Of a stretch of DNA of 64,000 bases, positions 44,034 to 55,866 are shown piece after piece. Source of the DNA: Leucocoprinus leucothites (lineage: Eukaryota; Basidiomycota; Agaricomycetes; Agaricales; Agaricaceae). The stretch spans positions 2,084,759 through 2,148,758 of the forward strand of contig JAACJO010000009.1 of the NCBI GenBank assembly GCA_013368445.1, given 5' to 3'. Under the pieces are notes generated by a model. The model made no database searches. It was not told where the DNA came from and worked only from the letters and a program-made list of their open reading frames with translations. How positions within the stretch are numbered: the first letter of the stretch is position 1; each line of letters starts with the position of its first letter. A program made the position numbers and the translations under genes.

Positions 44034-47000
44034 ATGTCTTCGCATCATAACACACAAGACTCCATCGACTCAGTTGACTCTGGCTCGTACTATTCCAACT
44101 CGGAATCGGATACGGATCATTCGACGACCCATCTCATCCCTGGCCCTCATGGCCATTCGAGGGGTAGCGGCAGGGGGACAGATAGTGATACCTTGGCCGC
44201 TTCCTCGGCAGAGAGCTTGGGATATGTCAGTGGAGACGAGAGTACGTGATGGCCTCAGATATCGGCATGGTTACTGAAGCATCCTCAGGACGCTACCCGG
44301 CACATCTGAACAATGACTTCGTTTATCCTCCCCTGTAAACCTACCTCGTTCTCACGTGTTGATCATTTGATATCTGACACTCTTATCAAGACCAGATAGT
44401 CCCGCTCCTAGGTCTGCACTTCCTCACAGAACTTCGCATCTGGCACCACCACCAACTTCTATCCTCAAATCTCCTCGATCACCTCGGTTCCCCGGTTCTC
44501 CAGGCATCCCACCTTCACCATCAGCGCGTCGCGGTCCACCTCCATCGGCATACTTGAAGAATATCTCTGTCCTACCACCGCCCGACTCTCCATTCCTCAA
44601 CTCTCCGTATCTCCCACCTGGCTCGCCTTATTCCCCAAAATCCATAGCTCTCGTGCTTCTGTTGTATCCCTCAATACTGGATGGGTCAGGCGACAAAATG
44701 TCAAGAGGGGTGTCAAGAGAAAGGTCAAGCTTACCCATGGCAATTTCATCGCGGAATACAAGGTTCCCACTGCCATCTTGAACGCAGCAGAGGAGGTCTA
44801 CAAAACTGGGCTTGGCGCAAACGAGTTTACCTACATGCGCTACACCGCAGCGACCTGCGATCCGGACGACTTTACTGCAGAAAATGGGTGGTCTCTCCGT
44901 CATACGCTTCACACACCGAAACGCGAAACGGACATTCTGATTGCTGTCACGTCTTACAATGAGGACAAGTTCCTTTACTCGCGTACTCTCCACGGTGTCA
45001 TGCTCAACGTTCGCGATATTGTCAAGAGTAAATCATCTAAATACTGGCGTAAGGCGACGAATGTGGAAGAAGGCAAACGTGCTTGGGAGAGAATCACTGT
45101 TGCGCTCATCGTTGATGGATTGGAGGTGATGGATAAGAGTGTGTTAGATTTGTTGGCTACCGTCGGTGTTTATCAAGATGGCGTGATGAAGAAAAAGGTT
45201 GATGGGAAAGACACGGTTGCTCACATCTTTGAGGTAAGGTTGTGTTTCGGCCCCAAATTTTCTCTGAATGCCCTGACGAAATAACGACGTTAGTATACCA
45301 CTCAACTCTCCGTGGACACCAAACCACAACTCATCCTCCCTCAACTTAACGACCAGTCGAATTTGGTCCCCGTACAAATCATCCTTGTCATCAAAGCCAA
45401 AAACCAAAAGAAGATCAACTCCCATCGATGGCTTTTCAATGCCATCGGAAGGATGCTAGATGTACGATTCATGTCCCAGTCATAACTATAACACGGAAAA
45501 CTGATTACCATGCAGCCGGAGGTCTGCGTGCTTATCGATGCGGGGACAAAACCCGATCGAAAGGCACTGTATTATCTTTGGGAAGCTTTTTACAATGATC
45601 CTAACCTTGGCGGATGCTGTGGTACGACAATTATTCCTTTTGCACCTCTGTCAGAGCTGATTGAGACTCTAGGTGAAATCCATGCCATGTTGGAAGGTGG
45701 TCGGAAGCTGCTCAATCCACTAGTCGCGGCGCAGAACTTTGAGTACAAGATGTCCAATATACTGGGTAAGTGTTACTAGACGACAATCTAGAATCTTACT
45801 CTTCTGACTTTTCTGGATAGACAAACCCCTAGAGAGTACCTTTGGCTACGTTTCCGTCCTTCCGGGAGCCTTTAGCGCCTACCGCTACCGGTACGTTCCC
45901 CTCATACTCTCTCCCCTCTTCCCCCTCATAAGCGAAAATACAGCGCAATCCAAGGTCGCCCGCTCGAACAATACTTTCACGGTGACCACTCCCTCGCTCT
46001 TCGTCTCGGCGACAAAGGCATAAACGGCATGTCCATCTTCACCAAAAACATGTTCCTAGCCGAAGATCGTATCCTCTGTTTCGAACTCGTAGCAAAAAAA
46101 GGTGCAGCATGGACATTGAGTTACGTTCAGCCTTCAAAAGCAGAGACGGATGTACCGGAGACGATTGAGGAGTTGATTGCACAGAGGAGGAGGTGGTTGA
46201 ATGGGAGTTTCGCGGCGAGTGTGTATGCGGTGGTTAATTTTTGGAGAGTATTTGGGAGTGGACATGGGGGGCTGAGGATTGGAATATTGTGTGTACAAGC
46301 GTTGGTGAGTGGTGTTGGTGTTGGTGCTGTGAGTGGCTTTGGAAGCTGATTTGTTTTGGGTGTTTAGTATACTGCGATGTCGTTGTTCTTTTCGTGGTTT
46401 GCTCTTGCGAATTTGTGGTTGACGTTTAGTATTATTATCGATTTGTTGCCCTCGCAAAGGATTGTCTTTTGGAACGTTGTTGTTGTTCGTACCTTCCTTG
46501 CTTCGCTTCTATACTCCTCGCTGATCTGGTTATAGATGCATTGGATCAATGCAACTCTCAAGTGGATATATATCTGCGCTACGGCTCTACAGGTGAGCCC
46601 CTTCGTCTGCTTCTTCCTCGCCCCTGGCGACGATGCTCATCCTGTGCTCCAGTTCATCCTAGCCCTTGGAAATCGACCCAAATCCGAAAAGTTCGCGTAT
46701 ACGGTTACGATGTGGATATATGCGGTGCTTGCGGTGTATCTATTGGTGTGCTCGCTCTGGCTGACAAGTTCGTCATTCGCAGTCCGTATATTCCCTTCGT
46801 GCTCGAATGAACTGGACTCAATAACTTTCATCCCTCCCTTCATATAGACGATTCCAAGTGTAATGGAAGATGCAAGTAACGCGGGAGAGTTTTTGACTGC
46901 TCTCCTTATGCCGCCTGTGGGACCTCTGATGGCCGCTATGATTTCGACTTTTGGTACGATTCCAGCTGTGATAAATGGTGGAAGTATTTTCTTATGAGAA

Positions 47001-47761
47001 TTTTGCAGGGATATATCTCACTGCCTCGATCATGTGTTTGGATCCTTGGCATATGATACATTCGTTTTTCCCGTATCTGTGCCTTGCCCCTAGCTTCACA
47101 AACATTCTGAACGTGTATGCGTTCTGTAACTTACATGACGTCAGTCCCATCGTTGTTTCTGCTATTGATGATCCAATTCAACCTTTGCATGCGTCTAGGT
47201 TTCGTGGGGTACCAAAGGAAGCGACAAATCCGAGGCTCTCCCCTCCATCAAATCCAAAACCTCTCTCGGGTCAGACGAACCAACAGTCGAAGACACAACC
47301 AATACTCAAGAAGACATCGACCTCCTCTTCCAAGATACAGTCAAACGCGCTCTCAACTCTACTCCACCTCCCGCACCGAAATCGACAACACTTTCCTCTG
47401 CGGCTGCGGCACAAAAGATGGACGATGATAATCGAAAGTTTAGGACATGGCTTGTGGCAAGTTGGTTGTTTACGAATGTGGTATTGGTGGTTGCGGTGGA
47501 GAATATTGGGGGGTGGTTGAATGTGGATGAGGATGGGATTGATGAGGATGTCATCAGGTCTTGGGAGGAGCAGTTTGGGCAGAAGAGGAATGCTTATTTT
47601 GCGTTTATTTTGTATGCGACGTTTGTGTTGGCGATGGTTAGGTTTATGGGGGTGAGTTTTCGTGATTGCTTGATTTTCGTTTCTATGTTCTGATATCAGG
47701 GTTTTAGTTCTTGTGGTATTGGTTGAAGAGGAATGTTTTTAGATGTTGCAGGAGGAGCTAA
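44034..47761 (+). CDS. chs: Division-1 chitin synthase
   Basis: A membrane glycosyltransferase that polymerises UDP-GlcNAc into chitin at the plasma membrane. Exons read by hand: 44,034-44,241, 44,289-44,334, 44,400-44,606, 44,648-45,233, 45,294-45,461, 45,516-45,765, 45,821-45,890, 45,944-46,304, 46,368-~46,486, 46,536-46,592, 46,653-46,781, 46,848-46,953, 47,009-47,139, 47,199-47,651 and 47,708-47,761. After a Ser/Pro-rich N-terminus come the catalytic motifs: DAGTKP (about 45,537), AEDRILC (about 46,058) and QRRRW (about 46,181). Several membrane segments follow, and the protein ends FRCCRRS. The donor of the ninth exon is ambiguous. The 41-nt third intron is inferred from the frame change in the Pro-rich region and could instead be an indel. 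Division 1 rests on QRRRW plus the absence of a myosin head; class not determined. Confidence 0.93.
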
Positions 47762-47850
47762 AGTAGATATTTGATATTTTGTGCATTTGCATATAGTGCT
47801 TCGAAGACACCAGAGGATCTGCAAGAAAGAAAGGAGAGAGGCATACAGTT

Positions 47851-47935
47851 GCATTAATGGGGTAGTGGTAACCTGGGTCGTTGCCATCGAGTTCGCATGC
47901 TCGACCCGCCGGGGGTTCGATTCCCTCTTAATGCA
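47851..47935 (+). tRNA. tRNA-Gly (GCC) with short intron
   Basis: Acceptor GCATTAA pairs with TTAATGC (discriminator A at 47,935). D-arm GGGT...ACCT, anticodon stem GGTCG/CGACC, anticodon GCC at 47,883-47,885, T-arm GGGGG-TTCGATT-CCCTC. The anticodon loop holds 21 nt instead of 7, implying a 14-nt intron after position 37. A T5 run at 47,956-47,960 is a likely RNA polymerase III terminator. Confidence 0.92.
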
Positions 47936-48859
47936 TAAATAGAACTCGAAATTCCTTTTTCATTTATCTTCCCCCCTTCGGGTGACCAGCCAATGTTAAT
48001 GACAGAACACGCGAGCAATTTGTGTTCGGTGCCCAGCGCATCGCAAGCCGGATATTCCAGCTTTTTGCGGCTATGTAACCTGAGGAACATTGCCACGGCT
48101 GATTGCGAGCTTGATTAGCGTCAGCTTTTTGAGAATAGTAAGGCGAATTGATGGAACTCGTTAGAGGCGATATGGTGTAACCGCAATCGCGGTCAAGGGA
48201 AGTATAGGATCGACTCGAGTGCGAAAGTGTATTCAGCGTCGAAGGCACGTATTGAGTATATTCGGAGTGTCCAAATTGCCACTGCTGTCATAAGTGTTTG
48301 AAAGCATAAACAAAAGTGTATATATATATTGAAAGAGTGACGAAGAATTCAACATGATACTTCGAATTGGGGGTGGAGCATTCGTTGGGTACTGGGTCGG
48401 ATTGATAATCGTTGGGTGGCTCAATTGATTTTCGCTTTTTTAATTCGGGGGATAGATTTGACGCGGATTTGGGTTTGGGAAAATAGCATGAAGATTTGTG
48501 TGATTAGGAACTATACCTAAGTACTACTCGTCAAATGGTGTCTTAAGAAGCAAATCCGTTCAAGCATTCTAAACAGATTTTGAGCTAATAGCTTTGCTCG
48601 ATGATACTATGAGCTAGCACGAAAACCTATGATCCAACACATGAGCGTGCGTAAAGCATTTCCCCGGGAGGAGTAAACATGATAGTTATAGTGAGGCTCG
48701 AGAACTAATATATTTAGCCGAAAGAGCCCATCGCTCCACGGAAAACCAATAAAAAAAGAGAGGGTAATCCGACACATGCGACGATGTCTAATGAATGTAC
48801 CAGCGTCAAAATACATGCACGACGGTTTTAATAGTTCGAGCCTCACCACGTTGACGACC
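47936..48859. other. Intergenic region between tRNA-Gly and the F-box gene
   Basis: No supported gene. It contains a TATATATATA tract near 48,319-48,330, and the part nearest 48,860 is likely 3' UTR of the F-box gene. Confidence 0.4.
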
Positions 48860-50042
48860 TCAAATCCAAGGAGAAACCCCCCATACCTCTCTAGCTTCAA
48901 CCCCGATCAAGTCTGGTGCCCCACGCTCATAAGCTACAAAGCATTTGTTTCCCCTGATAGACGAATGCTGAAAATAGGCGACTTGGAAGTGATGTAATAC
49001 TTGAAACCAGGTTCTGGCCTCCGTACGCCGCAATTCCAGGTAAGCGGAAAGGTCACCTTGAGCGGTGTTCCAGATTTGCTGAAGGTTCTCAGTTGGGAAA
49101 GATTGGATGAATATCCTGAGATTGGGAAAATGTAACACCACCGGAAGGCCGGCGATGAAAAAATCCTAGAGAATGTGTGAGCTCGATACCTAAATCATCA
49201 TTTTAGAGGAGGCTCACCCTGTTGGGTGTACCAGATATGTGAAGAATTTGTAGATTTCGACAATGATTTATTAATGGTGTGATCTGTGGTGCTCTGGGTG
49301 GACCGATGCAATGAAGGCACAACGACCTTAGATTTTCGAGTTTCTGAGTCAGATTCGGGACATTATAGAAGTCTCCTCCTAGGACCATAGCCCAACTTAG
49401 GCTAGTGGGGGAACATGTTGGAAGTAAGTGTTTAATAGCGAGTGCATCTCCGGTCAGGTGTTGCAATCGGGGAAGGGATGTAGTTGCAGGCCACATGGAT
49501 TTGAGATCGTCGTCAAGCGGATTTATTTCAATAAACATCAACCGCCTGAGAGCACGTTGATGAGTGACGAACTCATGTAAGTCGATTGAGCCGCTATCCC
49601 ACTCCGAAACCAAAGGGGTATAGCTGAATACCTCTAACTCGAAGGTGCACCCTTGGACTAATCTAGACAGGGGAATTCCGAGAGAGAAGAGCGATAAGTC
49701 CTTGAGATTGGTCATAAGCTGGAGGGATGCGTTGAGCGATCCACAGATCCTCTCATTACCACCACTGCCCGGGCTGAAAATATAAGCAAAAGTGTGGATG
49801 TATTTGGCGAGGGACGAATGTCCTCGAGAGAGTGAGATGAAGAGCTGAGTGTTTTTGTTTGGGTTGAGCATAAGGCATCCATAGGGTACGTAGGCTTGCT
49901 GGCCGTGAGCGATTTTCTGGTAGAGATATCGGCGAGATTCAGGGAGGAAAGCTCTGCAGACCAGGCAGAGGACAAGAAGGGTACTGGGATCGTGGCGAAG
50001 ATGAAATATGACAGAGTTAATGATTTCCTGCGGAAGATCCAT
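48860..50042 (-). CDS. F-box-like protein
   Basis: Two exons on the minus strand, 50,042-49,218 and 49,165-48,860, joined in frame by a 52-nt GT-AG intron. The N-terminus MDLPQEIINSVIFHLRH...LCLVCRAFLPESRRYLYQKI is an F-box-like motif. Leucine-rich repeat-type segments follow (NLKDLSLFSLG, LENLRSLCLHCIG, CRNLQILHISGTPN). Such proteins recruit substrates to SCF ubiquitin ligases and are greatly expanded in mushrooms; no substrate can be inferred. I prefer the ATG at 50,042 because the F-box begins there; one 57 nt upstream (50,099) is also in frame. It lies between two tRNA-Gly genes. Confidence 0.8.
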
Positions 50043-50157
50043 GTTGGATGCGTAGTGGTCGCCACCGCTCGCGAGGCTTGAGGCAGAAAGCTTGAGCAAA
50101 AGCCTTGGCGTGATGCATGGATATTACTACAGTATGTCTAAGCGCCCAGCATGTATC

Positions 50158-50243
50158 GCATTAATGGGGTAGTGGTAACCTGGGTCGTTGCCACTGAGCT
50201 TTGCGAGCTCGACCCGCCGGGGGTTCGATTCCCTCTTAATGCA
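50158..50243 (+). tRNA. tRNA-Gly (GCC), second copy
   Basis: Same acceptor, D-, anticodon- and T-stems as 47,851-47,935, with anticodon GCC at 50,190-50,192. The loop insert differs in sequence and implies a 15-nt intron. T-runs at 50,252 and 50,275-50,280 can serve as terminator. The exonic parts are identical by eye while the introns differ, as expected of two functional genes. Confidence 0.92.
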
Positions 50244-50563
50244 TTAGATTGTTTTAGGATAAATATGGCTTTCCTTTTTTATCGATTGTTCAGTGCCCAA
50301 GCCTCAAGAAAAAGCCTCTACATTATTGAACAAACGAAATTACACGTACACGGACTTGGAGCGCGTAGCATGCGCTCGCCGTTGGATTTTAGTCCAATAA
50401 CCTCATCAGAGTGCGAGCGCCCACTGCTCAGCGCTCAACGCCGAGAATAGCAAGTGACGCGATCACGTGACTAGTTGGACATGTCCGAATTTAGCAGGCG
50501 TCGGTAGTTGCGGGTTCATCAAAGTGTACTCGCGATCTGCACTTTCCCCCTTTCCTCCTTGTC

Positions 50564-53500
50564 ATGTCCTCTTTTCTTGACCAGTATGAACCTTTGGACA
50601 TTATAGGAAATGGCTCCTTTGGTATCATCCGTAAAGTCCGTCGGAAAGCGGACGGAATGGTGCGTTTTATCAGCCTGTTGACGACAATCGGGCGCCTCAA
50701 GACAGACATACCCAGGTTTTCGCGCGGAAGGAACTCAACTTTGAGAGAATGACAGAAAGAGATAGAAAGCAAATTGTCGCCGAAGTGTAAGTGTCACTTA
50801 TCTTGTATATGTTAGCCCACTAAACTCGTTCTCATGACATTTGAACACACGTGTTTAGGAATATATTGAAGGAACTGAACAATGAGCACATTGTACGATA
50901 CCATGACCGCCATGTTGATCGAGATGCTGGAATTCTGTATATTCTCATGGAATATTGTGGAGGCGGGGACCTTTCGAACGTCATTAAGCAAGCGACGAAG
51001 ACAAATAGACCGATACCCGAAGACACTATCTGGAATTATTTCATGCAAATTTTGCTCGCATTGCAGCATTGTCACCATCCAAATGGCCACGGACGGAGTG
51101 GGAGTAACGGCGCGGGATTTGGAGATGATGGAGGGAATGGCTCTGGGTCAGGAGCTAGGGAAAGACGGTCACAAATTCTGCACAGAGACCTTAAACCTGA
51201 CAATGGTGAGTTATCTCAGCGCGTTGTTTGGAAAGTATACTGAATATACGACAGTGTTTTTGGATGAGAACAATCATGTCAAACTCGGAGACTTTGGCTT
51301 GTCAAAAGCCCTACCTCAGAGCAGTTTTGCGAACACATACGTGGGGGTATGTAGTTTCAATCCGTCCCTTGTTTCACGAACTAAATTCTTGCTTATAGAC
51401 GCCATATTACATGTCCCCGGAGGTCATGCAAGAAAAAGCGTATGACTCCAAGTCGGATATTTGGTCACTTGGATGCTTGATTTATGAGCTCTGTGCTCTC
51501 AAACCTCCTTTTCATGAAGCCAAGACCCATTCTGAACTGAATATGTGCATTCGGTAAGTGCTTGTTCCTATCTTGAATTATGACGCTTTCTGAAACCAGA
51601 TGAAGTAATGGTCGAATACCCCCATTACCCAGGGGCTATTCTCAGTCATTATCTGCTGTCATTAAAGCTATGCTTAACCTCAATGTGCGCCGCAATTCCT
51701 GCCTTCTGGCTTAGTATCTGTACTGATGGACCGTCAAAATAGCCTGCCGTGCGACCCTCTGCCGCTCAACTCTTACAACACGAACGACTCGAGCTATCCT
51801 TCCGAGTCTCGGAAACGGATAAATTGTGGGTGCAGGTCATTTTCGCTGTCCAATTTATGGAAATAACATATCCCGATATAGACTATCACAAGTCAAGAGT
51901 CATCGAGCTGCCGTCCTTGTCAAAGAACGCGAAATTCTTACGCGTGAAGAAGCGCTCAAGAACCGTGAACACAGATTGAGTTCCGTTCTTTCCGAGAAAG
52001 ACGCCGAAATCGCAAGACTCCAGACTCATCTCACACATATTCAACGAGATGTTGAGCTTGCAATTAAACAAGCTGTTGTGCGTCGAGAGGAAGAGCTACG
52101 TGTCTTGATACAGCGGCGCGAGGAGGAAGTCGGTCGTGCAATGGCGAAAAGGGAGGAAGAGATTATGGATGCAGTTCGGAGACGCGAGGCTGAGGTTTGC
52201 CAAGCCTGGGGCTCCCGTGAAGCCGAAATACGGTCAGAGGTGGAAGTCAGCATCAAGGCCGTACAGGAACGAGTGGAATGGATTATGAAGAGGGAGGAGC
52301 AGCTAAAGGTCGAAGAAGAGAGGATTGAGGAGATGAAGGAGGAGCTCGAAGTGAAGACGATGCTCTGGGAAGCTTCGCAAAAGAGTAGGTGATCTAGGGA
52401 ATCCGAACCTCAGTGCGACGAGACTAACGAGATGCATAGCAGGAAAAGTGCAGAAGGCACCCCTGGAAGAAGTGAAGAACATTCTAGAACCGATCAATTG
52501 CGTAGAGACACCTATACAGCGACGACGACAACCAACGAAACCCGCAACAGCAACGACTATTAATGACCTCAACCTTAGCAATCAAGTTACCCCAAAACCA
52601 TTGGACTCTAGTAAACACTTCACTGCGCTAAAAACACCTATAATGAGACCCAACTACACGGATACCCTGCCTTCAGCTATGAAAGGCGTCGTCCTCACTG
52701 CTACAGGCGAAACTCTTGCTACACCCTCACCCACCGAGCTTGTAAAACTCTTCAACCAAAGTCCGCGCGTTGGGCTTGGTTTCACGAAAATATTTGAATC
52801 AGATGTAAATCTGCCGAAACCAGAAAATAGCGGGGGCGAAAGTGGAAGCGGGCTGAGAGATGAGAGAAGATTGAGTTGTGCGAGCACGGAATCAGAGGAG
52901 GCTGATAGCCCTCCTCCCAGTCCTAGTGCGAGGAAGGAGAAGGAGTGGAAGAATAAGAAGGATAGGACAGAGCTGTCTGATGCCGGGTCATCTTCATCTT
53001 CGGGCTCTGGCTCCTCCACTTCGACGGTACAACAGTCATCAACATCTGGTGGTGCGAGCACTGGTGCTTCCCAGATGAGATTGAGGAGGCCCTCAATCCG
53101 CTCTTCGACGCAGCGACTGACAGTCAGGCGAACCGCATCTGCCACGGCAATTTCAGCGTCCGTATCATCAAAACCTACTTCCTCAAAACCCGTTCCTGCA
53201 TCCTCGCCAACAAAAGTCGTATTACGGCAGAAGTCGTCTTCTCGTCTAGAGCAACAGCCACAACAATCATCACAGCGTACTACGTCAACCAAATCTGCCC
53301 CTGTCCCTATTCCATCAGCAACGAGGAGTCAACCACTGCCAGCACCAGTCTACGACTTCTCAGACGAGGAGAATCTTCCAAGTCCTTTCTTGAAAAAGAT
53401 GGACAAGGAAGGCAAGATCTACGGCAAGGTTCCTTCTGTATCAGCTTCTACACCAGCCATTGTGTCTTCGGGGGCTACAATTAGAGGAGCCGCAACGATG

Positions 53501-53734
53501 AAGAAACGGCCATCCACGAGTGGCGGGAACTATTTGCGTGCTATGGCTGCTGCAAATAATGCCGCCAACGGAAAACGTGCAACTAGTGCCTTGGGTATCT
53601 CACCAACGTCCACTGTTGCCGCTGCGAGACTTGCGGGAGGGGAAGATGAGAATGTGGATGGAGAGGCTGCGAGACCGGCGTTGTTGAGCGCGCGAAAGGC
53701 GACCGAACAGGCTAGAAAAGCTCTCTTGCGATAA
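50564..53734 (+). CDS. nimA: NIMA-family serine/threonine kinase
   Basis: A cell-cycle kinase of the NIMA/Nek type. Exons: 50,564-50,659, 50,716-50,786, 50,859-51,205, 51,255-51,346, 51,399-51,553, 51,606-51,684, 51,743-51,825, 51,882-52,384 and 52,443-53,734, all GT-AG and in frame. Kinase motifs: glycine loop GNGSFG, catalytic Lys in VFARKELNF, hinge [28 protein letters not shown], and the NIMA-typical [16 protein letters not shown] Gly/Ser/Asn-rich insert of about 30 residues precedes HRDLKPDN. After the kinase comes a long Glu/Arg coiled coil (51,900-52,384), as in NIMA, then a Ser/Thr/Pro-rich tail with KEKEWKNKK basic patches. The kinase regulates mitotic entry in the family; here that is by homology. 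Confidence 0.92.
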
Positions 53735-54015
53735 TGTCCAAGACACGGCTGTTTGTATTCTTTGATGGTTCGATTTAAAGAGGGACCTGTTTGTATGTGT
53801 CATAATTGTTTTTACGAGTTTTCATCCCAGGGTTTTCTTTTTTCCAGCGTTGTCTAGGATACTATTTCCTCCCTCTTGTTTACCTTCATTTCCATGGTCA
53901 TATTGTAATCTACCCTAAAGCACGTTGCATCGTACAATATATATTGACATTCTCGCGTAATTACGATCGGCAATTTTGCCGACTTTTGATACATGTACAT
54001 CCTTTGCTACAGTTT

Positions 54016-55572
54016 TTAGTCGGAAAATGTGGGTATATTGAGGGCCATGGGTTCGTCGAGGCCAAGTTTAAGCCATGGGCTACGATCAATTTCGTATTGT
54101 ACTCGGCAAATGTAACCAGAGGTTTGGATCAAGGCGAGGAGAGGATGTCGAATTCCTCGGATGAAACCCTCTGTTGCTTCGATTGTGACCAGGGCCAATC
54201 GAGAATCTTCAGTAATATTCTTTGAGAGCCGCTGGGACATCATTGCCAGGAATGCCTCTTTCGCATCTTCTCGTAAATGTACAGCGAGTGTTTTTAACTT
54301 TGGCGCATGTGCAAACTGGCTAGAAGACAGTTTTGTACTTAAGAATTCAAGTGCCCGAGCAACTCCGGGTCCTTGTAACTCGAGATTCGTGATCCCAGTC
54401 CATGCATCGATTAGTGGGAGAATGGTCTTTGTCGATCCAGTCCTCCAGACGAGGTTTGCACTTCTGAGTGATAGAGCGAAGTGCCTCGCCCAGTCGAGCA
54501 GCTCCTGAGATACATCACGACCAGCAACTTTCGAGATGTGGAGCGTCAAAGTGCGTAGGTTTTGGGGGATGAATTTGAATAAGACTTCGGTGACGTTTCC
54601 AGTGGGACCCCAACTGAGGTCAAGAGAAGTGAGGGAAGAAAGAGAGAACGAAGGGAGGTTTGTTCTATCTCGTTGAGAAGTTGGTGGTATCACTTGCCAC
54701 GAAGACCCGAGCACACGGATTTGAAGCTTGGAAAGACCGGGATGTTGTCTGATCATGTCATACAAAACAGCAGCGTGCGCTGAGGAGGAGAGTCGACTAA
54801 TCGTAACATTCAATTTTGTTATCTGAGTCGGAATAAGGGATAAGTCAAAAATCCTGGTTTCTGGATCAACACCCCAATTCTTGGCATCTACCTCCAGCGA
54901 GAGAGACGAAAGTTGAGGTGCTCTGGACCCTAGTGTCTGGAGCGCCCTATTGAGCGCTGGATCATCTCCATCGCCGGACCTGATACTTAGGACGCGAAGA
55001 TTTGAGTATCCGACATGACCCATCCAATGAGATACGTTAAATAGCGTATCATGGATTTCCATTCGTTCCCAGCGTTGTGGACCGAAGGCGAGTTTGCGTA
55101 AAAGAGCGTTAAGGCTGTTACTTCCGGGAGGGTCCCCATGGGCTTCAAGGGTTAGCGACATTAGCATGTCACCGGCACGTCGATAGCAGAGGTTGAGGCG
55201 TGTCAGCGCATTCGCGTACACGATGTCGAGAGTGCGTGTTGGAACACTCGTTTCGGAATGTGGCAATGACAACATAACTTTGGACCAAAAAAGCGGCTGA
55301 GATAGAAGAAGGTTGCGCCATGAAAAGCAAATAGCGCTAAGTTGAAAGATAGTGGGGCCACGAGTTGACAGTGGGGCGCGACAGCCGATGTATACGCCAC
55401 TCTCGGGTAGAAACTGGGAAAAAACTTCCAGCAACGTTTCTGCAGGCAGGCAGGCGATAGGGGCTTTGAGATTTGAGCAATATGAGGTAAAAGTACGGAG
55501 ACGCGTCTTCTTCCTTTGTAACTGCGAGAGATCCTCTTGCAGAACGAGTATTTCAGAATCCAGCTCCGCCAT
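54016..55572 (-). CDS. F-box protein with N-terminal coiled coil
   Basis: An open frame of about 520 codons on the minus strand. It has an N-terminal coiled coil (DSEILVLQEDLSQLQRKK), an F-box (CLPAETLLEVFSQFL with the second half QLSAICFSWRNLLLSQ) and leucine-rich repeats to the end. This is a typical Agaricomycete F-box arrangement and probably an SCF adaptor. Start choice: the related fragment at 43,680 begins MTGQTIVIP, but here that codon is CTG and the next candidate is TTG, so the first in-frame ATG is at 55,572. The gene may be N-terminally shortened or have lost its proper start. It is paralogous to the split pseudogene at 39,730-43,690. Confidence 0.78.
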   Translation of the reverse strand: MAELDSEILVLQEDLSQLQRKKTRLRTFTSYCSNLKAPIACLPAETLLEVFSQFLPESGVYIGCRAPLSTRGPTIFQLSAICFSWRNLLLSQPLFWSKVMLSLPHSETSVPTRTLDIVYANALTRLNLCYRRAGDMLMSLTLEAHGDPPGSNSLNALLRKLAFGPQRWERMEIHDTLFNVSHWMGHVGYSNLRVLSIRSGDGDDPALNRALQTLGSRAPQLSSLSLEVDAKNWGVDPETRIFDLSLIPTQITKLNVTISRLSSSAHAAVLYDMIRQHPGLSKLQIRVLGSSWQVIPPTSQRDRTNLPSFSLSSLTSLDLSWGPTGNVTEVLFKFIPQNLRTLTLHISKVAGRDVSQELLDWARHFALSLRSANLVWRTGSTKTILPLIDAWTGITNLELQGPGVARALEFLSTKLSSSQFAHAPKLKTLAVHLREDAKEAFLAMMSQRLSKNITEDSRLALVTIEATEGFIRGIRHPLLALIQTSGYICRVQYEIDRSPWLKLGLDEPMALNIPTFSD

Positions 55573-55605
55573 TTGCTCCTCAGCCTCCGAAATTATTTCG
55601 GCCAA

Positions 55606-55866
55606 GTCGCTGGAACCTGGATCAACTTCGTCTCTGCTGAAGCTGGCTGTGGGGATCAGGATAATCTGTCCAGACAGCTGTTTACATCAACTCACATTGT
55701 ATCATTAGGTTCGCTCATGATGTTGAGAACATAGAGGAAAGTGCAAAAATCTACAGACAAAGGTTGGAGTTACGTTTGACTCGTACCTGAAGCTCTGTAG
55801 ATCCGATCTATTCGGAATGATGGAAATATGACTAATCAAGGAGACTCTAGGACTTATGTCTCTCAC
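55606..55866. other. Spacer between two minus-strand F-box-type genes
   Basis: Includes the untranslated upstream part of the 54,016-55,572 gene. No other gene seen. Confidence 0.4.

Noticed and set aside
48233..48424. Minus-strand 63-codon ORF between tRNA-Gly and the F-box gene
   Set aside because: It overlaps a simple TATATA tract, with no recognisable features.
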